A stretch of 64,000 bases of DNA from Acidimicrobiales bacterium (GTDB lineage Bacteria; Actinomycetota; Acidimicrobiia; Acidimicrobiales; Aldehydirespiratoraceae), in contig JAVJSI010000014.1 in NCBI GenBank assembly GCA_040219515.1, forward strand, positions 367,093-431,092, in the 5' to 3' direction. Numbering within the stretch: position 1 is the stretch's first letter; the number at the start of each line of letters is the position of its first letter. The notes under the pieces are model-generated. The model saw nothing but the letters and a program-made list of their open reading frames with translations. It searched no databases and had not been told where the DNA came from. The translations under genes were made by a program, and so were the position numbers. Shown here one piece after another: positions 1 through 7,545 of this stretch.

Positions 1-2
1 AC

Positions 3-482
3 GATGACGACAGCCCCGCAGGCCCCGCCGGCGGCGCCGAAGAACCGGACTCGGGCGAGGCGGACTCGGCTGAAGCCGACTCGGGTGATGCCCCGTCGTC
101 CTCTGCGGCGAGCGGCTCGGTCACCGTCGACGGCGTGACCTATGAGTTCACCGACGTCACCGAATGCGAGGTGGGTGGCGAGACCTGGGGACCCGAGTGG
201 CGCAGCTTCATCGCCTTCGACGAAGGCGGACGGAACCATGTCAACATCACGCACGCCGCCGCTCCCGACGACTGGATGACGTCGTTCGACCTCGACGTCG
301 GTCTGCAGAACGCCCGGACGCTCGACGAGGGGAATCCGGACCAGGGGTGGACCGCAGGGATGGGCGGGTCGGTGGCGGCCACTCTGACCGACACCGGCGC
401 GCAGGGAACCGCCGAGGTCACCAACCTCGATGTCGTCGAGGGCGCGGTCGACGCCACTGCGAGCTGGTCGTTCTCCTGCTGA
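3..482 (+). CDS. Secreted/lipoprotein-like protein, C-terminal part (5' truncated by window edge)
   Basis: The reading frame is open from the window edge to a TGA stop at 480-482, so the start and any signal peptide lie outside. The visible part begins with an acidic, Ser/Ala/Gly/Pro-rich linker of about 40 residues. A compact domain of about 115 residues follows, starting VTVDGVTYEF, with two cysteines (one near its start, one as the last residue) that could form a disulfide. Linker plus small domain is the layout of the exported lipoproteins elsewhere in this window. The VxGxxY...C pattern recalls the domain of the lipoprotein at 10003-10572, so the two may be distant relatives (inference). 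No function can be assigned. Confidence 0.75.
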   Translation, partial: DDDSPAGPAGGAEEPDSGEADSAEADSGDAPSSSAASGSVTVDGVTYEFTDVTECEVGGETWGPEWRSFIAFDEGGRNHVNITHAAAPDDWMTSFDLDVGLQNARTLDEGNPDQGWTAGMGGSVAATLTDTGAQGTAEVTNLDVVEGAVDATASWSFSC

Positions 483-521
483 AGCCGGACCCGTCGTCGG
501 GACCCGGTTGATCGACGCGTC

Positions 522-1256
522 TCAGAGGGGCACGGGGGCGAAGACGGCCTCGATCTCGACGATCTGGCCGCCGACCACCCGGAACCGCTCGGCGATCCGG
601 ACCGTCATCTCGTCGTCGGGACCGTCGCCGATGCGGGCCCGCAGATCGTAGAACACGGCGGCATCGGGGCCATCGACGAACCAGCGCTCGTCGGTGATGG
701 CCTGCACCGTGTGCATGATCTCGGACTCGAGCGAGCGGCGGAGTTCGTCGCCATCGTCGGCGGTGACCTGTCCGTTCTCCACCCGCCAGAGGTCGGACGC
801 GGCCGGCACGTCGGTGGCGTCGTGGCTGACGAGGGCGGCGACGTAGCGCTGAGCGGCGGCGAGGGTCTCGTCGCCGTCACCGGGTGCTGCTGGGTGACGT
901 TCGGGTCTCGGCGGTCGTGGTTCGCCCAGCCGCGCCGTGTAGACGACCTCGATCTCCTCGATCATCCCGTCGCGCACGGTGAAGCGCTCGCCGATGTAGG
1001 CGGGGATGAGCGCGTCGCCGTCCATGTCCGCGTCGAGGTCGTAGAAGGTGACCGCGTGGTCGCCGTCGACGAGCCAGCGAAACCCGTGTGTGGTCACCTT
1101 CGGCTCGCGGCGGATGACGGCGCGCAGTTCGTCGGCGTTCTGCGCCATCACCTTGCCGTTGTTGATCCGCCGGACGTGGTCGGCGAGGGGCACGGAGTCG
1201 GCGTCGTGGCTGATCAGCGCATCGAGGTAGGTGGTGGCAGCGGCGACGATCGTCAT
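522..1256 (-). CDS. Tandemly duplicated NTF2/SnoaL-like protein
   Basis: About 244 residues made of two homologous halves. Residues 1-115 and about 130-244 share the pattern Y(L/V)xALxSHDA..VP followed by an NGxV.....ELR segment and end in an ER(F/FR)V..G.I.EIE strand. This suggests two NTF2-like (SnoaL-type) alpha+beta barrels in one chain, a fold used by small-molecule isomerases, hydratases and binding proteins. The start at 1256 was chosen over a GTG further upstream because it has a GAGG ribosome site about 8 nt away and begins right at the first repeat. The gene diverges from the small gene at 1384. The specific substrate is unknown. Confidence 0.75.
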   Translation of the reverse strand: MTIVAAATTYLDALISHDADSVPLADHVRRINNGKVMAQNADELRAVIRREPKVTTHGFRWLVDGDHAVTFYDLDADMDGDALIPAYIGERFTVRDGMIEEIEVVYTARLGEPRPPRPERHPAAPGDGDETLAAAQRYVAALVSHDATDVPAASDLWRVENGQVTADDGDELRRSLESEIMHTVQAITDERWFVDGPDAAVFYDLRARIGDGPDDEMTVRIAERFRVVGGQIVEIEAVFAPVPL

Positions 1257-1349
1257 GGCGCCATCCTCGCGCGGGTGGGCGACCCGCACGGCGTGGCTGG
1301 TCGAGAACGGCCGTTCGTCACACCACACGAGATTTCTCGTCGGAAGTGA

Positions 1350-1375
1350 ATCCTTTCACCTTGCTCGGTCCGTAG
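1350..1375 (+). promoter_or_regulatory. Conserved upstream element, copy A
   Basis: ATCCTTTC-N8-CGGTCCGTAG lies 34 nt before the ATG at 1384. The same two blocks with the same 8-nt spacer and the same 34-nt distance to ATG occur upstream of the paralogous gene at 17861. It is a candidate promoter or operator; the sigma factor or protein that reads it is unknown. Confidence 0.5.
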
Positions 1376-1383
1376 AGGGAAAC

Positions 1384-1716
1384 ATGGAACCGATGTCGAC
1401 CCCCCACGCTGCGGTCCGGCTGCTCGAAGAACTCGTCGCCGAACGCATCGACCCGCTCGTGTCGAAGACGGAGGTGTACGACCGACTGCTCGACCTCCGC
1501 AACTTGGTCACCGAGCTCCCGTCGATCACCGCGATCGTCGACGACCGCCTCCGCGCCGTCCCCGGGGCCACACTGGTGCCCGGCGCGTGGTGGCACGAAG
1601 AGCTGCGATCGTTGCGGATGCTCCTGGATGCAGCCTTCATCCCCGAATCCGCAGCGCAGATCACCGACTCGATCACCCCATACGACCGACCGCTCGAAGG
1701 AGCCCCCACATCATGA
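1384..1716 (+). CDS. Small conserved protein of unknown function (paralogue of 17861-18151)
   Basis: 110 residues, no signal peptide or membrane segment. The core pattern TPHxAxRLxxELxAERI...D(R)LLDLRNLV and GATxxPGxWWHxELRxLR is shared with the 96-residue protein at 17861-18151, so the two are paralogues. Both are predicted mostly helical. The start at 1384 has an AGAGGG ribosome site and matches the start of the paralogue. The gene is coupled to the DoxX-like gene at 1713 by an ATGA overlap. Invariant WWH and RLLDLRNLV motifs suggest a folded protein-protein or ligand-binding module, but no function is known to me. Confidence 0.7.
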   Translation: MEPMSTPHAAVRLLEELVAERIDPLVSKTEVYDRLLDLRNLVTELPSITAIVDDRLRAVPGATLVPGAWWHEELRSLRMLLDAAFIPESAAQITDSITPYDRPLEGAPTS

Positions 1717-2111
1717 ACACCATCGGCAAGCTGGCCCAGACCGTCGCCCCCCTCTGGATCCTCAACGTCTGGTTCAACCGGTTCAACAAGGACACCGGCT
1801 ACCGCGGCGGCGACGCCAAGAACATGAAGGAGGAGTTCGCCGCCTACGGAATGTCGGAGACCACGATGTACGCCGTCGGCGCAGCGAAGGTCGGCCTGGC
1901 CGGACTGATGCTCGCCGGTCACGCCGAGCCGAAACTCACCCGACCGGCATCCATCGGGCTCGCTGCGTTCATGGCCGGCGCGATCGGCATGCACCTCAAG
2001 GTCGGCGACCCGGTCAAGCGCTATCTCCCGGCATTGACGGTCTTCACGCTCGCGACGACGTCGGCAATCCTCAACGGGGCGCCGTCGCAGCCGGAGTCGG
2101 CTACGAACTGA
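1713..2111 (+). CDS. DoxX-like integral membrane protein
   Basis: 132 residues with four predicted hydrophobic segments, the size and layout of the DoxX/DoxX-like family, whose members are often linked to redox or membrane-stress functions. The start codon overlaps the stop of the preceding gene (ATGA), indicating translational coupling. The motif EEFAAYGMS followed by VGxxKVGLAGLML corresponds to the DEFERYGM...VGTMEVLGGLAVL motif of the protein encoded convergently at 2101-2439, so the two neighbours are homologous and overlap tail to tail by 11 bp. Confidence 0.75.
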   Translation: MNTIGKLAQTVAPLWILNVWFNRFNKDTGYRGGDAKNMKEEFAAYGMSETTMYAVGAAKVGLAGLMLAGHAEPKLTRPASIGLAAFMAGAIGMHLKVGDPVKRYLPALTVFTLATTSAILNGAPSQPESATN

Positions 2112-2439
2112 GGAAGAGACCGACGAGGACGGCATTGACCCCCGCGAGGATTGCGGCGGGAATCATGAGTCGGACCCTGTCGTGAAGCCGCAGGCGCACA
2201 CGCAGTCCCAGCACCATGAGCGCCATGAGACCGGCCGCCCCCATCGCACCAAGGGGTGCAACGACGAGACCGAGCAGGACTGCCAGGCCGCCGAGCACTT
2301 CCATGGTGCCGACGAAGACCCGAAGCCTCCGCATGCCGTAGCGCTCGAACTCGTCGCGCAGTCGGACCCGGAAGAGGATGTCGGTCCCGTACTTCAGGAA
2401 CGAGAGCCCCGAGACGAGTGCCAGGACCGTGAGAATCAT
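2101..2439 (-). CDS. DoxX-like integral membrane protein (convergent paralogue)
   Basis: 112 residues and four hydrophobic helices, with the DEFERYGM motif after the first helix that it shares with the DoxX-like protein at 1713-2111. The start at 2439 was preferred to an upstream ATG at 2484 because the first helix (ILTVLALVSGL) then begins at residue 2, as usual for DoxX_2-type proteins. The 3' ends of the two genes overlap by 11 bp. Likely a small membrane protein of the DoxX superfamily; its partner or substrate is unknown. Confidence 0.7.
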   Translation of the reverse strand: MILTVLALVSGLSFLKYGTDILFRVRLRDEFERYGMRRLRVFVGTMEVLGGLAVLLGLVVAPLGAMGAAGLMALMVLGLRVRLRLHDRVRLMIPAAILAGVNAVLVGLFLSS

Positions 2440-2496
2440 TCGGGCGCACCCTACCGACGGAGATGACAGGCCGGGCAAGCGCATTCATCCAGGCCG

Positions 2497-2640
2497 TCAC
2501 GACTGCGGACCCCGAGTCGGTTCCAGGAGGCCACCGGCGCTGGGCCCGGCGAACCCGAACCGGTCGCCCGGCCCCACACCGGAACGGGCGAGGGCCCCGA
2601 CCACCCGTCGTGCAGCCGAGTCCGTGGACGTGGCAGGACC
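2497..2640 (-). pseudogene. Relic of an AMP-dependent acyl-CoA ligase gene
   Basis: This intergenic stretch translates on the minus strand to a segment that matches ligase residues RRVxGALARSGVGPGDRFGF, the substrate-independent N-terminal part of the acyl-CoA ligase encoded at 28269-29816. At DNA level 53 of 60 bases (2551-2610 against 29649-29708) agree by my manual alignment. Both sides of the match dissolve into unrelated sequence, and the fragment has no plausible start or catalytic motifs. It is best read as the remnant of a lost ligase gene or of a partial duplication. Confidence 0.5.
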
Positions 2641-2641
2641 G

Positions 2642-3541
2642 TCAGCCGACGGGCGCGAAGATTCGGATCTCGACCGCACCCGTGTTGCCCCCCGACGACG
2701 AATCCACCTCGAAGCGCACCATCTGACCGGTGACGGTCCCGTCGGACAGTGGCACGAAGCGGCTCGTGCGGACGGTGGCGGCGTCGAACGGTCCGAACGT
2801 CTCGTCGTCCACCATCACCGTGAACATCGAGGTGGTGGCACTGTCGTCGGCCATCGTGCGGGTGACGAACTCCACGCCGGCGATCTCGTGGGTATCGCCC
2901 AGGTCGAACTCGATGAACGCCTCATCGCCGTCGCCCTCGGTGGACCACTCGGTCGACAGGTCTCCGTCGATCGCGGCCTCGGCGGCGAAGGACTCGCCGA
3001 ACTCGGAGCTGACATCGACGACGGTGGCGTCGAGCGAGAGGTTGCGGCCCTCGGTTCGCGGGTCGGTCGTCGTCGGCGCGACATCGGTCGGAGGACCTCC
3101 TTCCTCGGACAGCGAGAAGGTGTCGGAGCCGACGTCGAACACCGCCGAGCCGGTCTCGGGGATCGTGACCGAGAGCAGCTCCGATCGGTACAACGTCCCC
3201 TCGGCGTCGGCGCCCTGAACGGTGAAGAAGTACTCCTCGCCGGCCTGCGCGCCGGGGAGCACCACATCGTGTTGCTCGATCCCGGTGCCGTCCATCGTCA
3301 GCGAGTTGTTCTGATTGCCCAGCGACTCCGTGGACCCCCAGGTGATCGAACAGATCATGGGGATCGTGGTGGTCACGTGGAAGAGGGCTCGGGACGGATC
3401 GTCGGGGTCGACTTCGAAGACCATCTCGGAACTCTGCACGTCGGTGAACGGGCGCACCGCGGTGTCGGTCGAGCCGTCCCCGTCGCTGCCGGAACACGCG
3501 GCCGCCAGCACGGCGATGATCGTCACCAGCGCCACCCGCAT
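2642..3541 (-). CDS. Lipoprotein with C-terminal discoidin (F5/8 type C)-like domain
   Basis: 299 residues with a lipoprotein signal: the short hydrophobic stretch VALVTIIAVLAAAC places the lipid-modified cysteine at residue 16. An acidic serine-rich linker leads to a beta-rich region (about 30-150). The C-terminal 120 residues carry the discoidin pattern (AAIDGDLSTEWST, then FIEFDLGDTHEIAGVEF and a GNTGAVEIRIF ending), a fold that binds carbohydrate or lipid head groups. An ATG 48 nt upstream (3589) would add a polar leader in front of the signal peptide and is less likely. It is probably anchored outside the membrane. The ligand is unknown. Confidence 0.8.
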   Translation of the reverse strand: MRVALVTIIAVLAAACSGSDGDGSTDTAVRPFTDVQSSEMVFEVDPDDPSRALFHVTTTIPMICSITWGSTESLGNQNNSLTMDGTGIEQHDVVLPGAQAGEEYFFTVQGADAEGTLYRSELLSVTIPETGSAVFDVGSDTFSLSEEGGPPTDVAPTTTDPRTEGRNLSLDATVVDVSSEFGESFAAEAAIDGDLSTEWSTEGDGDEAFIEFDLGDTHEIAGVEFVTRTMADDSATTSMFTVMVDDETFGPFDAATVRTSRFVPLSDGTVTGQMVRFEVDSSSGGNTGAVEIRIFAPVG

Positions 3542-3605
3542 GCGCCACCCGGGCCCAATGACAACCACGTCTGCCTTTTGATCACCCATGGAAACGGGAA
3601 CCCGG

Positions 3606-4742
3606 CTACCCGGGCGCTTGTTCCCCCCGCCGGGCCGGCGATCCCTCCAGCGCTGCGTCGAGGTTGCGGTGGAAGTGGATGATGGCGTTCTCGAAGTGAC
3701 CGAACGTGAAGTGCTCGTTCGCTCCGCTCGTCATCGAGCGCTGCACGCCCTCGGCCAGCGCGCGGTCCTCCGGTGCGCCGGTCTGGGTCACGAAATTGGC
3801 ATCGCGCTTGGCCGTCTCGGTCGCGGCCTCCGCGCCGCCGGTTTGCGCAAGGGAGTAGGAGATGTTGCGAGTCCGCCCCGGAGCGATCGGCTCGAACACC
3901 ACCAGGATCGTGTGACGTGACAAGACGGTGACCAGCGCGTTGGGGAACAGGTGGTACACGTAGGTGACGCGACCGCCGATGTCGCGGTCCGCCGTCGGGA
4001 TCTCGGCCAACTTCTCGATGCGGCGGAAAGGAAAGGTCACGCGGCTGTTCGGCCCGCAATGCTCCACCACGTTCAGGTTGTCGTACCCGTACGGAAAGAA
4101 GGTCTCGGGATGGCCGAAGCGGATGTGGTAACCCTCGATCGCCCCCTCGACCTGAATCTTCCAGTTGACGTCCACTTCCGTGTCGTTCGACTTGAGGAGG
4201 TCGAGGTCGGCCGAGCTCAGATCGGGTACGCCGTCACCCGGGTCGCGTTGGACGTGGTCCCCCTCCTGCGTGACGAAGACGATCCCGGATCGTTCCTGGG
4301 CAATCACCGGGAGGAGCCCATGGGCCTCCTTGTCGAGGTCCGGGAAGCCACGCTCGTGCTGGACAAGTCGCAGCTGCCCGTCGAGCGCGTAGGTCCACCC
4401 GTGAAAAGGGCAGACGAACCCCTTTGCGCAACCCATGCCCGTGGCGAGTTCGGCGCCTCGGTGACGGCAGGCGTTGCGGAACGCGCGGACGACCCCGTCC
4501 CTCCCTCGCACTGCGACGATCGGGACTCCGGCTGCCTGGCGCGCCACGTAGTCGCCGGGCTCACGGAGTGCGGCCGAGGGACAGAAGGGCACGGGCAGCC
4601 GGCGGAGGACAGCGAGCTCTCGGCGGAAGCGTTCCTCGCTGCGGTAGTTCTCCACCGGTTCGCGCCACACCTCATCGCCCTCGTCGGTGGTCCCGTCGCG
4701 CACATGCGACAGGATGCGTTCAACGACATCTCGGTCATCCAT
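3606..4742 (-). CDS. Rieske non-heme iron oxygenase, large (alpha) subunit type
   Basis: 378 residues, typical length. The N-terminal Rieske domain has the [2Fe-2S] ligands CRH (C92, H94) and CPFH (C111, H114). The catalytic domain has the mononuclear-iron motif EGYHIRFGH (H206 and H211), the arrangement of ring-hydroxylating dioxygenases and related monooxygenases that use electrons from a reductase/ferredoxin. No reductase or beta subunit lies adjacent, so partners must be elsewhere. The ATG at 4742 has a GAGAG ribosome site 5 nt upstream; a GTG at 4757 is the alternative. The gene is divergent from the Coq4-like gene. The substrate, aromatic or alicyclic, cannot be told from sequence. Confidence 0.88.
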   Translation of the reverse strand: MDDRDVVERILSHVRDGTTDEGDEVWREPVENYRSEERFRRELAVLRRLPVPFCPSAALREPGDYVARQAAGVPIVAVRGRDGVVRAFRNACRHRGAELATGMGCAKGFVCPFHGWTYALDGQLRLVQHERGFPDLDKEAHGLLPVIAQERSGIVFVTQEGDHVQRDPGDGVPDLSSADLDLLKSNDTEVDVNWKIQVEGAIEGYHIRFGHPETFFPYGYDNLNVVEHCGPNSRVTFPFRRIEKLAEIPTADRDIGGRVTYVYHLFPNALVTVLSRHTILVVFEPIAPGRTRNISYSLAQTGGAEAATETAKRDANFVTQTGAPEDRALAEGVQRSMTSGANEHFTFGHFENAIIHFHRNLDAALEGSPARRGEQAPG

Positions 4743-4937
4743 GAAACTCTCTGCCACCGACTCACTGTTTCAGATCTCCGGAGACGCGCCAAGAGAACGG
4801 GACTGTCACACGCGCGGTGCACCGGTCTGGCCGGAAGCACTCCGACTCCATATCGCGCCCGACGGCCGACTCGGTGTCCATGCAGCTGTGGGCCGGTTGT
4901 GCTGGTGTGGCACCGAAACCCTGCTTTGGGGTGCCGC

Positions 4938-6026
4938 ATGGTTCGTGTCGCGACGGTCGATGAGCTGACGGGCGACGATGTCCGCGCGATCGCCGGGGGT
5001 ATCGCTGCGGCGGTGACGCCCAGTGACACACTCGACTCGGTGCAGGTGAGCCTTCTGGAGGAATTGGTCGTCTCCCTGTTCGGGTGCGAGGTGGATCTGA
5101 CGTCGGTTGAACGCCTCGACCCAGAACGGCTCGCCACAGTCCTCGCGCCTCGCCCCGCCGCGCTCCGGCATCGGATCGTGCATCTCATGGTGCTGGGCGA
5201 ACTGATCCTGCGTCCGATTCCGCCGGTCGTCGCCCGTCGTGTCTCGGACTACGCCGACGCGCTCGGGGTCGACGACAAGTTCGTGCGGGTGGCCCGTCGC
5301 TACGCCCAGGGTGCGTTCGGCCTGGCGTGGCTCGATCTGCATCAGAGCGGGTTTGCCGAGCACTGGGAGTCGGCTCGCCGTGACCAGCTCAAGACCGACA
5401 TCCGCCTGCCGGACCAGATCTCGCCCGGAGTCGAGGACCCGGCTCTGGCCGAAGCCTGGGCGGTCTTGGAACACCTCGACGTCGGCACACTCGGGCGCAG
5501 CGTCTGGGACATGTACCACGGTCGCGGCTTCTCGATTCCCGGGTCGCCGGGGGGCGCGTCGGCGTACCTCGCCCAGCACGACTTCGTCCACGTGCTCGCC
5601 GACTACGGCACCAATCTCAACGGCGAGATCGAGGTTTTCTCGCTGATCGGATTCGCCGACCCCGATCCGAAAGGGTTCGCTTGGCTCACCACGCTCATCG
5701 GCCTCTTCGAGACCGGGTATGTGGCCGACGCCGGGTTCTTCTCCGGTGACCTCAAGGAGAAGCGGCTCGACAGCAAGGAGATGCACGTCCGTCTGTCCGA
5801 CGCCCTCTCGCGAGGCAACGCCATTCGCGAGGCGCTCGGTACCGACCTTCTCGATGTGGACTTCCATGAGTTGGCGGAGCGGCCGGTGGACGAGGTTCGC
5901 GAGGTGTTGTCGTTCCCTCCGAAATCGGACCGAGCGGTTTCGAGCGGCAGTGTGGGCGCGTTCGACCTCACGGGCATGTCCGTGATCCAACAGGCGTACG
6001 CCGCCTCGCTCGGCTCGAGCGAATGA
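4938..6026 (+). CDS. Coq4-like metalloprotein with N-terminal helical domain
   Basis: 362 residues. The C-terminal half carries H214-D215-x2-H218-x11-E230, the zinc-binding signature HDxxHx11E of the Coq4 family (in eukaryotes, needed for ubiquinone ring decarboxylation/hydroxylation). The spacing is exact, and the AQHDFVHVLADYG context followed by a hydrophobic FAWLTTLIGLFETGY helix fits the family. Residues 1-100 form a separate helical module that may resemble TerB (weak). Actinobacteria use menaquinone, so a different prenyl or hydrophobic substrate is likely (inference). The gene diverges from the Rieske oxygenase and is followed after 22 bp by a monooxygenase-like gene, so they may cooperate. 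Confidence 0.7.
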   Translation: MVRVATVDELTGDDVRAIAGGIAAAVTPSDTLDSVQVSLLEELVVSLFGCEVDLTSVERLDPERLATVLAPRPAALRHRIVHLMVLGELILRPIPPVVARRVSDYADALGVDDKFVRVARRYAQGAFGLAWLDLHQSGFAEHWESARRDQLKTDIRLPDQISPGVEDPALAEAWAVLEHLDVGTLGRSVWDMYHGRGFSIPGSPGGASAYLAQHDFVHVLADYGTNLNGEIEVFSLIGFADPDPKGFAWLTTLIGLFETGYVADAGFFSGDLKEKRLDSKEMHVRLSDALSRGNAIREALGTDLLDVDFHELAERPVDEVREVLSFPPKSDRAVSSGSVGAFDLTGMSVIQQAYAASLGSSE

Positions 6027-6048
6027 CCGCATACCAACGGAGATCCCG

Positions 6049-6393
6049 ATGAAGTTCAGCCAGGCAATACGGGTTCGAGCCGCCGACGCCGATGAGCTGG
6101 TCGAGTTGCTGGCCGATTGGGATCGTGGACAGGCGGCGGACGAGGTCATGGGCTATATCGGCACGCGGCTACTTGCCGACCGCGACAATCCTGGCAGCTA
6201 CATGATCCTCGCGGAGTTCGCAGAGGTCGACGGCGACCTCACCGCTGCGGAGGAAGCCGAGATGAACAATCGGCGCGAACAGACCGAGGCGTGGGCCCGC
6301 AGGCTCCGCCAACTCGTTGAGGGAGAGCCCGAGTGGGTCCACTACGACGAGCTCTACCGGACCGGCCTCACGGGCGACCTGCGCACTGGGTGA
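6049..6393 (+). CDS. ABM-like dimeric alpha/beta-barrel protein
   Basis: 114 residues with the order strand (FSQAIRVRA), helix (ADELVELLADWD), strands including MGYIGTRLLADRDNPGSYMILAEFA, then helices. This is the ferredoxin-like fold of antibiotic-biosynthesis-monooxygenase and related stress-response proteins. A GGAGAT ribosome site precedes the ATG. It lies 22 bp behind the Coq4-like gene and is probably co-transcribed with it. Members act as cofactor-free oxygenases or heme-binding proteins; key residues are not conserved enough to choose. Confidence 0.65.
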   Translation: MKFSQAIRVRAADADELVELLADWDRGQAADEVMGYIGTRLLADRDNPGSYMILAEFAEVDGDLTAAEEAEMNNRREQTEAWARRLRQLVEGEPEWVHYDELYRTGLTGDLRTG

Positions 6394-6481
6394 TGCCGGT
6401 TGGGCCTCTTCGCGGTGCCTGCCGACTCGACGACGGTGCAACACGCGGACTGGTGCGTCGACGATCCCTGCGTAGGTCTCG

Positions 6482-6748
6482 ATGATGCTCACGATGCCGG
6501 TGCTTGGACGACATCCGGTCATCATCACAGACGCGGCCGGTCGCCGAGGACTGTCGACAACCGGCGGAACCACAAATGGCTGCCGATGCGGCAAGACTGC
6601 CGACACGAGTGACTCCTGGGACGAGACTGACGATCGCAATGACTCGCCGATCTGCCCCGCGTGCGGCGTGAGCGCATTGCGGCCCGAGGCCCCCGGCAGC
6701 AGGACCGACACCGACGGCGCGTCGTTGTCGGCAATGCTTGACCGATGA
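6482..6748 (+). CDS. Possible small Cys-containing protein (doubtful)
   Basis: This 88-codon frame fills the otherwise empty interval 6394-6744 and ends in an ATGA overlap with the next gene, the usual junction type in this genome. It encodes CxC and CPAC pairs 20-odd residues apart, separated by an Asp/Ser-rich segment, loosely like a zinc ribbon. Against it, there is no convincing ribosome site, codon use in the first third is poorer than in neighbouring genes, and I recognise no family. It may simply be intergenic DNA. Confidence 0.25.
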   Translation: MMLTMPVLGRHPVIITDAAGRRGLSTTGGTTNGCRCGKTADTSDSWDETDDRNDSPICPACGVSALRPEAPGSRTDTDGASLSAMLDR

Positions 6749-7191
6749 GCACGACCGACGACAAGGCTGATTCCGGCCGAGGACTGCACCATCCACTGAC
6801 CTGGCTCGAGTTGATCGCGTCGAATCTCCGGCGGCTCGTGATCTTTCTCTTCGGGATCACGGTGCTCGGTGCCGGATTGGCGATGTTGGTGCTGCCCGGC
6901 CCCGGCCTGATCGTCGCCATCCTCGGTCTGGCGATCCTGGCCACCGAGTTCGCGTGGGCCGAGCGCACTCTCGATCGAGCGAAGGAACGCACCAAGAAGG
7001 TCACCGACCAGATCGACGACAGCCGGTCAGCGCGTGGGCTGCTCCTGCTCTCGGCCGTGGCGTTGGTCGGTGGCGGGCTCGTTGCTGCGCTCTTCAGCGA
7101 GAGCGACGGGCTCGGATTGTCGGCGATCGTTGCCGGCACCTGCGCCATGGCCGTGCTCGTCCCCCGGGTGCGCAGGTGGATCCTGACCTGA
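6745..7191 (+). CDS. PGPGW-family transmembrane protein
   Basis: 148 residues. The signature LVLPGPGL followed by IVAILGLAILATEFAWAER is that of the actinobacterial PGPGW family of putative membrane proteins. The hydrophobic segments are around residues 34-50, 51-68, 94-112 and 117-137, and a charged amphipathic helix (ERTLDRAKERTKKVTDQIDDSR) lies between the second and third. Function is unknown; such proteins are commonly found near stress and envelope genes, as here beside a LapA-like protein. Confidence 0.75.
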   Translation: MSTTDDKADSGRGLHHPLTWLELIASNLRRLVIFLFGITVLGAGLAMLVLPGPGLIVAILGLAILATEFAWAERTLDRAKERTKKVTDQIDDSRSARGLLLLSAVALVGGGLVAALFSESDGLGLSAIVAGTCAMAVLVPRVRRWILT

Positions 7192-7313
7192 GTCGCCGCG
7201 GCGACGTGGAACCGACCAGCCGGACGCACTCGTCATTCGTGATTGATCTGTCGCCGAAGTGGGTAGGAGCACTTCGACACACGGCAACGCCGTTGCGGCG
7301 CAAGGAGTCTCGT

Positions 7314-7544
7314 ATGGCTGACGAAACGACAAACGAACGCTCGATTCGAGCGCGACAGACGATTCGTATCGTCGTCTGGCTGCTGTTCGTAGGGGTGCTG
7401 GTGATCGCTGCGGCGATCAACACACAAGAGGTGGACGTCGACTGGGTGGTCGGCCAGGCGGACATGCCCCTCTGGGTCGTGATCGCTCTCTCTGCACTCG
7501 CCGGTTCGGTCATCGGCTACGTGGCCCGCTGGAGGCGTGATTGA
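7314..7544 (+). CDS. LapA-like (DUF1049) two-helix membrane protein
   Basis: 76 residues: a short basic N-terminus, a helix (IVVWLLFVGVLVIAAAINTQEVDVDWV), a short loop, and a second helix (LWVVIALSALAGSVIGYVARWRR). This is the two-helix pattern of the lipopolysaccharide-assembly-A/DUF1049 family, where the NTQEVxVDxV motif after helix 1 is characteristic. A GGAG ribosome site lies about 8 nt upstream. It probably shares a transcript with the following lipoprotein, whose alternative GTG start overlaps its end. Confidence 0.7.
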   Translation: MADETTNERSIRARQTIRIVVWLLFVGVLVIAAAINTQEVDVDWVVGQADMPLWVVIALSALAGSVIGYVARWRRD

Positions 7545-7545
7545 G

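Noticed and set aside
3951..4937. Long open plus-strand frame leading into the Coq4-like gene
   Set aside because: It is the antisense of the Rieske oxygenase gene; high GC content keeps antisense frames open. The Coq4-like protein starts at 4938.
7192..7313. GGAACC and CGTC blocks before the LapA-like gene as an ECF-sigma promoter
   Set aside because: Spacing is 1-2 nt longer than typical for ECF promoters and no second copy was found to support it.
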